Below, piece by piece: positions 32,959 to 38,526 of a DNA stretch of 38,526 nucleotides. A model generated the notes under the pieces. The model was not told the origin of the DNA, made no database searches, and was given only the letters and a program-made list of their open reading frames with translations. The first letter of the stretch is position 1. The number at the start of each line of letters is the position of its first letter. This DNA is from a candidate division WS1 bacterium (GTDB lineage Bacteria; Armatimonadota; Zipacnadia; Zipacnadales; Zipacnadaceae): assembly GCA_012523355.1 (NCBI GenBank), contig JAAYIR010000253.1, positions 1 through 38,526 of the forward strand. Direction: 5' to 3'. A program made the translations under genes and the position numbers.

Positions 32959-33366
32959 ATGTCCTCTGACGAGAAGCCCGAAAACGCAAGCGAGCAGGAA
33001 CCTGTAGAGATCGAAGAGGAGGTGCCGGAACCTCCTCCCCACGGTCGCATCCCTCCCAAGGAGGAGGAGCCGCCTGCAACCGGGACTGAGCAGCCCGCGA
33101 CCATGACTTTGGCCGACCTTTCAGTCTACGACACGCTGCGCTTCATGGTCAGCCTTCTCTCCCAGCAGGCCTGGCTGCGCCTGGGTTTGCAGGTCGTGCC
33201 CGGAAAGGCCGAGCCGGAACCAGACCTGCCTCAGGCCCGCGTGGCCATCGACTCGCTGGAAGCGGTCATCCGCCAGCTCGAGCCGCACTGCGAGACGTCC
33301 GAGAAGCAGGAGTTGGAGACGCTGCTCGGCAACCTGCGCATCAACTATGTGAAGAAGGCAGGCTGA
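32959..33366 (+). CDS. DUF1844 protein
   Basis: The 135-residue protein has a disordered Glu/Pro-rich N-terminal half (about 1-50). It then has a DUF1844 helical domain starting TLADLSVYDTLRFMVSLLSQ and containing AWLRLGLQVVPGK, ARVAIDSLEAVIRQLEP and ELETLLGNLRINYVKKA. The family is widespread and uncharacterised. The ATG at 32959 is preceded by GAGGTGA (32947-32953); a GTG at 32950 overlaps that site and is less likely. It follows the dehydrogenase closely and precedes the Gfo/Idh-type gene, so all three may share a transcript from the queD promoter. Confidence 0.85.
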   Translation: MSSDEKPENASEQEPVEIEEEVPEPPPHGRIPPKEEEPPATGTEQPATMTLADLSVYDTLRFMVSLLSQQAWLRLGLQVVPGKAEPEPDLPQARVAIDSLEAVIRQLEPHCETSEKQELETLLGNLRINYVKKAG

Positions 33367-33403
33367 GGGGCGGACTCTCTCCAACGCTGAAGGAGGCGTT
33401 GCT

Positions 33404-34366
33404 GTGACTTCCCAGGGAAAGCTCCGAGTTGCTCAGATCGGCGCCAGCGGTCGTGCGCCCCTGCACATGCGCGCCTTCGTGGAGAGCCGACGCGTCACCG
33501 CAGTGTTCCTGGCAGAGTCCGATGACGCCGCCCGCGAGGCCCTGGAGCGTCCCTGGGGGCTGATCAAGCGCACGGTGTCTGACTACCACGAGCTGCTCAC
33601 CGACGACTCCGTGGACCTGGTCAACCTTTCCCTGCCCGCCGCCCTGGCGCCGGAGGTGGCGGAAGAAGCCTTGCGGGCGGGCAAGCCGGTGATCCTCGAG
33701 TCGCCACCCGCCGCCAGCCTGCGGGCCTTTGACCGGCTGGTCCAGACTGCTGAGGCCACTGGTCAACCCCTGTTCATACAACATCATCAGCTAACCCATC
33801 CGGCGCTGCGCCGTGCCCAGGATCTCCTGGACCAAGGTGAGCTGGGTTCCCTGCGGCTAGGGTCCTGCACGATCATGAGCAACCACTCGCCAGCGCAGGA
33901 TCCCCCGCACCTGGCTGCCCTCTACCAGGGAGCCTACGTGTTGGAGTACTTCCTGGGATCGGCTCAGACCGTGCTGGGCGAGAGTCTACCCGTCTCTGCC
34001 GGAGCGCTGCTCACGTACGCTGACTCTACGCTGGGCCAGATTGCGATTACGCGCGTCACCGATGGCGCGGTCACCCAGGAAGTCACTCTGGTAGGTTCTG
34101 AGGGGACGCTGCTGGCACGAGAAGCGCCCGATGACGAGCTGCCGCTGGTGCTGACACGGGGGGGCAACACTGTACCTCTGCACATACCTCTTCCGTTGGA
34201 TGTGTCGCCGTGGCTGGCTACGCGGATGATGGAGAGCCTTCTGGACTGTCTCTGCTGCCAGCAGGACCCACCCCCCTTCACCCTGGCCCAGGCCCGCTCG
34301 GCGCTGGCGACTGCTCTCGCCATTCAGGACGCCGCCCAACTTCGGCTGCGCGTGCGCATCTTCTAG
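33404..34366 (+). CDS. Gfo/Idh/MocA-type oxidoreductase with altered motif
   Basis: The N-terminal half (about 6-125) is a Rossmann domain (VAQIGASGRAPLHMRAF, VDLVNLSLPAA). The C-terminal half (about 130-315) has the alpha/beta dimer domain with HHQLTHPALRRAQDLLDQGELGSLR. The usual EKP motif, whose Lys contacts substrate and cofactor, reads Glu99-Ser100-Pro101 (VILESPPAA). The glycine motif is GASGRA instead of GxGxxG/A. The protein may have lost or changed catalysis. GTG at 33404 has GGAGG at a good distance upstream. The gene is convergent with the MTA deaminase; a short CCTCG/CGAGG hairpin lies at 34368-34381. Confidence 0.82.
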   Translation: MTSQGKLRVAQIGASGRAPLHMRAFVESRRVTAVFLAESDDAAREALERPWGLIKRTVSDYHELLTDDSVDLVNLSLPAALAPEVAEEALRAGKPVILESPPAASLRAFDRLVQTAEATGQPLFIQHHQLTHPALRRAQDLLDQGELGSLRLGSCTIMSNHSPAQDPPHLAALYQGAYVLEYFLGSAQTVLGESLPVSAGALLTYADSTLGQIAITRVTDGAVTQEVTLVGSEGTLLAREAPDDELPLVLTRGGNTVPLHIPLPLDVSPWLATRMMESLLDCLCCQQDPPPFTLAQARSALATALAIQDAAQLRLRVRIF

Positions 34367-34384
34367 GCCTCGCCCGCGAGGTGG

Positions 34385-35674
34385 TCAACTCGTCAGCCGT
34401 CTCGCCGCCTCGCTCGCCTTGGCCATGACCTCCGCCTCGTCCACCCGTTCCAGTATCCCCTCCCGGTAGACTATCTCCCCGGCCACGATGGTCATGATCA
34501 CATCATCGGCGCGGGCGCTGTAGACCAGGTGTGAGACCACATTATGCAGAGGCTGCAAGTGTGGCCGGCGGCAGTCCACCACGGCCACATCAGCCTGCTT
34601 GCCCGCCGTCAGGGTGCCGATCTTCTCTCCTAGACCCAGGCTCCGTGCGCCCTCGCGTGTAGCCATGGCCAGTGCCGCTTCTGCCGGTACCGCCGTGGGG
34701 TCACCAGTTACGCACTTGCTCACGATCCCTGCCAGGAGCATCTCCTCGAACATGTCCAGGTTGTTGTTCGATGCGCAGCCGTCAGTGCCCAGTCCGAGCA
34801 CCGCGCCCTCGGCCAGGAGCTGCGGTATCGGCGCAAAGCCCGAGGCCAGCTTCAAATTACTGCCGCCGCAGTGCGCGATGCCCGTGCCTTTCTCAACCAG
34901 GATGGCCCGGTCCTCGTGCGTCAGATGCACGCAATGCGCCGCCGAGACCTGCTGGTCCAGCACCCCCAACCGCGCCAGCCGCTGCACCGGCGTCTCCCCA
35001 TACTCCTTGAGGCTGTCTTCCACTTCCTTGCGTGTCTCCGAGACATGGATATGGATGGGTGCCTGCAGCTCTGCGGCATGTGCCACTACCCGCTCCAGCA
35101 GGGCGTCCGGACAGGTATACGGCGCGTGCGGACCGAACATGGGATGCACCCGTGGCTGCCCCTGCATCTCCGCCACAAACTCACGCGCCTCTCCGAGCAG
35201 GTCGCCAGCATTGGGTAGAAAGCCCAGCAAGACGCCGGAGGGGCAAACACGAATCCCACCTTCCACCGCTGCCTCTGTGCCCTCCCGAAAGAAGTGGTAC
35301 ATGTCGCTGAAGCAGGTGACGCCGCCGCGCAACATCTCACAGATTCCCAGCAGCGCCCCCCAGTACACGTCCTCCGGCTTCAGCTTCATCTCCGTCGGCC
35401 AGATCTTCTCCTCCAGCCACGGCTGCAGGTGCATATCATCAGCGAACCCGCGCAGTAGCGTCATGGCCACGTGAGTATGCGAGTTGACTAGCCCCGGCAG
35501 GATAACGCACCCGGTACAGTCCACCTTCTCGGCGTCAGGTGTACCTGGAGCCTGAGCCGCCGCCCCGGCGAAACGAATCTTCTCTCTCTCGATGACCACC
35601 ACCCCGTCGGTCACAGGCGCCGCTCCTGGCTCCATGGTGAGCACAATTCCATGCTCCAGCCGAAGTACACTCAT
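34385..35674 (-). CDS. mtaD: 5'-methylthioadenosine/S-adenosylhomocysteine deaminase
   Basis: This is an amidohydrolase of the TrzA/MtaD group that deaminates MTA and SAH to the inosine forms, in salvage of methyl-cycle by-products. Metal ligands are visible: His66 and His68 (NSHTHVAMTLLRGFADD), His210 (HIHVSETRKEVED) and Asp298 (LGTDGCASNNNLDMFEE), with AHCVHL at 246-251. The NSHTHVAMTLLRG and GTDGxASNNNLDM blocks are specific to the group. The usual HNP/HCP before ESNLKLASG reads HCG here, a small change. Length (429 aa) is typical. GGGAGG lies upstream of the ATG. About 100 nt to the MBL gene contain nothing recognised. Confidence 0.92.
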   Translation of the reverse strand: MSVLRLEHGIVLTMEPGAAPVTDGVVVIEREKIRFAGAAAQAPGTPDAEKVDCTGCVILPGLVNSHTHVAMTLLRGFADDMHLQPWLEEKIWPTEMKLKPEDVYWGALLGICEMLRGGVTCFSDMYHFFREGTEAAVEGGIRVCPSGVLLGFLPNAGDLLGEAREFVAEMQGQPRVHPMFGPHAPYTCPDALLERVVAHAAELQAPIHIHVSETRKEVEDSLKEYGETPVQRLARLGVLDQQVSAAHCVHLTHEDRAILVEKGTGIAHCGGSNLKLASGFAPIPQLLAEGAVLGLGTDGCASNNNLDMFEEMLLAGIVSKCVTGDPTAVPAEAALAMATREGARSLGLGEKIGTLTAGKQADVAVVDCRRPHLQPLHNVVSHLVYSARADDVIMTIVAGEIVYREGILERVDEAEVMAKASEAARRLTS

Positions 35675-35774
35675 GCGCTGCCTCCCTGCTCCTTACCCCG
35701 GGCTTGCCTTTTGACCCACGTCCCGATCTCAGACTCTGCGCCGCGGACAGCTCGTAGCCCCAACGCGCCTCCAG

Positions 35775-36413
35775 CTACTCCGCCTCCGCGCTTCCCGGCG
35801 CCAGCCACGGATTACTGGCCAGCTCCTGGGTCATGATCGTCGCCTCGCCGTGGCCGGGATAGACCAGCGTGATCGGCGACAGTTCCCGCGCCAGGCGCGC
35901 CAGGCTCTGCTCCAGCGCCGCCGGGTCACCCTCCGCCAGGTCGGCGCGCCCCACGCCCCCGGCAAACAGTGTGTCTCCGGTGAAGGCCACCTCCTCCGCA
36001 CTCAGGCAGATTCCCCCGGGAGTGTGTCCGGGGGTATGCAGCACGCGCAGAGCCATTTTGCCGGCGGTCACGGTATCGTTCTCGCGGATCTCCCGCACCT
36101 TCATTCCGGGTCCCAGCGCCGCTTCGTTCACGAGGAATTCGGGCCAGGTACGTCGCAGCATCGCCGTGTCTGCCGGATGGATATGGACCGGTGCCCCGGT
36201 CGCCACCGCCACTTGCCGCAGCGCTCCCGTGTGGTCCGGGTGCCCATGCGTACACACTATGCCGGACACTGTCCCTCCGGTCTCCGCCAGCGCTTCCAGG
36301 ATGGCCTGTGGCTCGCCACCCGGATCTATGATCAGCAGCTTGTTCCCGCCCTCCTCACGTACCAGGTAGCAGTTGGTACCCAACGGCCCCACAACTAGTT
36401 GGGTGATGTGCAT
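35775..36413 (-). CDS. MBL-fold metallo-hydrolase, glyoxalase II-like
   Basis: The 212 residues form a metallo-beta-lactamase fold. Metal ligands are His56, His58, Asp60 and His61 (CTHGHPDHTGAL), His130 (HTPGHTPGG), Asp147 (FTGDTLF) and a His near residue 189 (LVYPGHGEATIM). The opening VVGPLGTNCYLV and FTGDTLFAGGVGR are typical of the YcbL/glyoxalase-II-like group, which lacks the large C-terminal substrate domain of GloB. Substrate is unknown; thioester hydrolysis is the family's usual activity. The gene is followed downstream by mtaD on the same strand. GGACGGAG lies just before the ATG. Confidence 0.9.
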   Translation of the reverse strand: MHITQLVVGPLGTNCYLVREEGGNKLLIIDPGGEPQAILEALAETGGTVSGIVCTHGHPDHTGALRQVAVATGAPVHIHPADTAMLRRTWPEFLVNEAALGPGMKVREIRENDTVTAGKMALRVLHTPGHTPGGICLSAEEVAFTGDTLFAGGVGRADLAEGDPAALEQSLARLARELSPITLVYPGHGEATIMTQELASNPWLAPGSAEAE

Positions 36414-36430
36414 AGCTTACTCCGTCCTAC

Positions 36431-36456
36431 AAGAAAAAAGCCGGGGAATCCCCGGC
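36431..36456 (-). terminator. Intrinsic terminator of the TPR gene
   Basis: On the minus strand GCCGGGG and CCCCGGC form a 7-bp stem with an ATT loop (36440-36456), followed by TTTTTTCTT (36439-36431). It is a textbook Rho-independent terminator 88 nt after the TPR gene. It sits immediately ahead of the MBL gene, which must have its own promoter or rely on read-through. The remaining spacer 36457-36543 shows nothing else. Confidence 0.88.
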
Positions 36457-36543
36457 ACACTCCAACCCTGACCGGCCCTCTCCAGACACCCTCGCAAGCA
36501 GGGAAATCTATTCCCTTTCCAGGCGACAAAGACCTCTTGGGCA

Positions 36544-37377
36544 CTAGGTCCGGGCGAACTGCGACTCGTCGACGGGTCCTGCCCCAAACTTCAGTCGGGC
36601 CCGGCGCAGGCTTTCCTCATCGTACGCCCCGAGCTGTCCAGCCACGACGTACTGCTCGTGCGCTTCCGTCTGTCGCCCCAGGCGGGTCAGCAAGTCGCCC
36701 AGTAGACAGCGGTACACCGGATTATGTGGCGCCAGCTCAATTGCCCGCCGCATCGCCCGGGCCGCCTGGTTCCGCCGTCGCAGTCGCGTATACGAGGCTG
36801 CCAGCCGTACCTGGTACAGATCATCCAGCCGGTTGCAGGCCACTGCCGCTTCGTACTCAGAGGCGGCCTGCTCATACTGCCGCAGCGCGAAACATACCTC
36901 GCCGAGCTTGAAGTGGTAGAAACCGTCCCAGGGCGCCAGGGCGACCGCCTGTTGCAGGTACTCCCGCGCTCGCCCATAGGCCCCGTTCTGCGAGTGAAGC
37001 TGCCCCAGCCGATATCGAAGATAAGCGCGATTCGCATCGCAGGCAATGGCCTGGAGCAGGTGTCGCAACGCCGCCTGTGGTTGCCCCAGGCTGACCATCA
37101 GATCGGCCAGACCCAGGTGTCCCTCCCCGTCACGTGGAGCGCGGCGCAGTGCTTCCTGATAGGCATGCAGCGCCTCGCGGGGGCGATCCTGCAGTTGGTA
37201 GGCAGCCGCCAGTCCCAGGCGGGCCTCCGTCTGGTTCTCGTCCAGGCGCAGAGCGGTCTCGTAAGCGCGGATGGCGGCCTCTCCCTGTCCCGCTGCCGCC
37301 AGTTCCGTGGCGTATCGTGCTCGCTGCTGTGCCTGTCTCCGTTTCTCCTTCTCTCCTTTGCCGTTAGCGTTTGGCAT
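36544..37377 (-). CDS. TPR-repeat protein, 277 aa
   Basis: A charged N-terminus without a signal peptide (MPNANGKGEKEKRRQAQQRA) is followed by about seven tetratricopeptide repeats spaced by 34 residues, with the expected A-x2-AxxxY/L pattern (for example GEAAIRAYETALRLDENQTEARLGLAAAY and EAAVACNRL). Such repeats form a superhelix for protein binding. The short C-terminal end contains KFGAGPVDESQF. It is probably cytoplasmic. GAGGAG precedes the ATG. It is bounded by an intrinsic terminator and lies 65 nt downstream of dtd. No enzymatic domain. Confidence 0.85.
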   Translation of the reverse strand: MPNANGKGEKEKRRQAQQRARYATELAAAGQGEAAIRAYETALRLDENQTEARLGLAAAYQLQDRPREALHAYQEALRRAPRDGEGHLGLADLMVSLGQPQAALRHLLQAIACDANRAYLRYRLGQLHSQNGAYGRAREYLQQAVALAPWDGFYHFKLGEVCFALRQYEQAASEYEAAVACNRLDDLYQVRLAASYTRLRRRNQAARAMRRAIELAPHNPVYRCLLGDLLTRLGRQTEAHEQYVVAGQLGAYDEESLRRARLKFGAGPVDESQFART

Positions 37378-37442
37378 TGCTCCTCATACTTTCGCAGTGC
37401 CCTCCCCGCCTGCATCTATAAGATACCCCTGTTTTGACAAGT

Positions 37443-37904
37443 TTACTCGCGATTGCCCCGGACGGCAGCGTCGTCCAGAATCAGCGTAACCGGCCCATCA
37501 TTGACCAGCGCCACCTCCATGTGCTCCCCAAACCTGCCTGCCTCCACCTGCACGCCCCGTGCTCCCAGGGCCGTTGTGAACCGCTCAAAAAGGGCGGCGG
37601 CCCGCTCCGGCTTCGCCCCTGCTCCGAATCCAGGCCTTCTACCCTTACTGACTTCCGCATAGAGCGTGAAGTTTGGCACCGCCAGGATTCCCCCACCCAC
37701 TTCCATTACAGATCGGTTCATTCTGCCCTGCTCATCGGGGAAGATCCGCAGCTCCGGCACCCGTCGCACCCAGTACTCGATCTCCTCCTCCCCGTCCTCC
37801 GTCCCCAAGCCCACCAGCAGCAGCAGCCCCCGGCCGATCTCGCCGGTTGTCTCCCCGTCCACCGTCACCCTCGCTTGGCTCACTCGCTGCAGCACGATGC
37901 GCAT
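37443..37904 (-). CDS. dtd: D-aminoacyl-tRNA deacylase
   Basis: DTD removes D-amino acids (and glycine) mischarged on tRNA. The 153-residue length and the start MRIVLQRVSQARVTVDGE are typical, as are MNRSVMEVGGGIL and NDGPVTL (Gly137-Pro138, the cis-GlyPro selectivity motif). The usual SQFTLYAD motif reads PNFTLYAEVSKGRRPGF (77-93): the Thr80 is kept but Ser-Gln is Pro-Asn. The ATG directly follows the stop of the upstream gene (TAGATG) with AGGAGG 10 nt before, so its translation is coupled to that gene. Confidence 0.93.
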   Translation of the reverse strand: MRIVLQRVSQARVTVDGETTGEIGRGLLLLVGLGTEDGEEEIEYWVRRVPELRIFPDEQGRMNRSVMEVGGGILAVPNFTLYAEVSKGRRPGFGAGAKPERAAALFERFTTALGARGVQVEAGRFGEHMEVALVNDGPVTLILDDAAVRGNRE

Positions 37905-38526
37905 CTAGCGCAACCTCCTGATAGACAGTGTCCAATCCACGATATCCACTGCGTTTTTCTGCGGCTGGGTTGCCGGCCCTTCCAGCGTGACGTCTCCTGC
38001 GGTCTCTCGGATCAGTGAGGTGTCATTGCTGAAGCTCAAAAACTGCCGCGGGTCGTTGCGACGGATGGCATCATTGCCCAGCGGCCCCAGCCCGTCGTAG
38101 ACATGGTCTCGTGGGTTGGTAATGGTCGGGTCGTAGATGAGTTGAGTTGTGGTGATGAAGTTGAAGCTCAGATTGGTCAGGTCGGTCCCCAAAGACTCCA
38201 GGTCAAACACCGCGTGTAGCTCCGTACCCCCCGCCGGCAGTGTGTACTGGAAATACGCCGGATCCACCTGAACCGCTCCTGGCGACAGCTGCACCGCGAT
38301 AGTGGCCGCATCTCCCTCGGCCAGGTCCCCGGTGTTTATGGTCAGGCCCGGCACCAGCGTGGTCACCGAACTGGTGTTTGACTCCAGCGTATCCGTTATT
38401 TCAAAGGTTTGCCCGGTCGCCGCCAGCGTGAACACTGATCGCACCGTGGCTGTAGTTCCCGAGACCGACAGCACCGTCAGCCGGTACACCCCGGCCGTGG
38501 AGCCGGCGGCGCTCCCCGAGATGCTC
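37905..38526 (-). CDS. C-terminal part of an unknown beta-rich protein (5' end outside window)
   Basis: The frame is open to the window edge, so the true start is not visible; the GTG at 38489 is merely the first possible internal start. The sequence is rich in Thr, Ser and Gly with beta-strand patterns (TATVRSVFTLAATGQTFEIT, ATIAVQLSPGAVQVD) and lacks lysine. It looks like the end of a surface or secreted protein rather than a cytosolic enzyme. It ends in VDIVDWTLSIRRLR and its stop codon abuts dtd. I recognise no family. Given the neighbouring style it may resemble proteins of the large cluster, but it lacks the FlgD-type Ig ending. Confidence 0.6.
   Translation of the reverse strand, partial: SISGSAAGSTAGVYRLTVLSVSGTTATVRSVFTLAATGQTFEITDTLESNTSSVTTLVPGLTINTGDLAEGDAATIAVQLSPGAVQVDPAYFQYTLPAGGTELHAVFDLESLGTDLTNLSFNFITTTQLIYDPTITNPRDHVYDGLGPLGNDAIRRNDPRQFLSFSNDTSLIRETAGDVTLEGPATQPQKNAVDIVDWTLSIRRLR

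Noticed and set aside
34368-34381. CCTCG/CGAGG hairpin between convergent genes as a terminator
   Set aside because: Stem of only 5 bp and no U-tract; too weak to call.
37415-37440. TTGTCA/TATAGA promoter for the TPR gene (minus strand)
   Set aside because: Spacer is only 14 bp, below the functional range for sigma-70-type promoters.
1-38526. tRNA, rRNA, CRISPR arrays, insertion sequences, prophage genes
   Set aside because: Looked for T-loop-like motifs in spacers, regular direct repeats and transposase motifs; found none. The only recombinase (2278-3234) fits the housekeeping Xer role by context.

Overview
The window looks like a chromosomal segment of a GC-rich bacterium with an outer membrane. 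It encodes an outer-membrane-type beta-barrel protein ending in phenylalanine, many large signal-peptide proteins and canonical Shine-Dalgarno sites (GGAGGTGAT). The combination of hslVU/xerC/trmFO genes with large proteins carrying PD40, carboxypeptidase-regulatory and FlgD-type Ig domains resembles Armatimonadota or another poorly cultured lineage. That assignment is inference; no rRNA or tRNA gene is present to test it.

Region 1 (1-8375, mostly minus strand) is housekeeping. An operon runs xerC, a membrane protein, a 50-residue basic protein, hslV, two covarying hairpin repeats, hslU (cut by the window edge). It is followed by a plus-strand secreted protein (3533-4555), then a minus-strand unit: a zinc-ribbon microprotein, a small membrane protein and trmFO. 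A separate 30-residue Cys/Lys-rich microgene at 6782-6874 has its own promoter, a near-perfect ribosome binding site and a downstream hairpin. A methyltransferase and a TerY-C-like zinc-ribbon protein complete the block.

Region 2 (8503-12852, plus) holds a secreted alpha/beta-hydrolase esterase coupled to a DacB-like D-Ala-D-Ala carboxypeptidase, a DUF2752 membrane protein, and an aspartokinase-like protein with altered signature motifs and no ACT domains.

Region 3 (12876-30735, plus) is the most unusual part: about 18 kb of envelope and secreted proteins. Three very large exported proteins (1690, 1120 and 929 aa) share the same three-part C-terminal module. One of them has a subtilase-fold domain in which all catalytic positions are substituted. 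Between and after them lie a secreted clostripain-like (C11) cysteine peptidase, two proteins built as CsgG-like domain, membrane segment, FN3-like domain, and an outer-membrane beta-barrel with invasin-type Ig and OstA/LptD-like regions. The layout suggests a surface-display or secretion system: barrel, envelope adaptors, processing protease and substrates with a common C-terminal tag. This role is inferred from architecture only.

Region 4 (30772-38526) returns to metabolism: queD-queC for 7-deazaguanine synthesis, a zinc alcohol dehydrogenase, a DUF1844 protein and a Gfo/Idh-type oxidoreductase on the plus strand. The minus strand carries an MTA/SAH deaminase, an MBL-fold hydrolase, a TPR protein with its own intrinsic terminator, a D-aminoacyl-tRNA deacylase, and the 3' end of an unknown beta-rich protein running off the edge.
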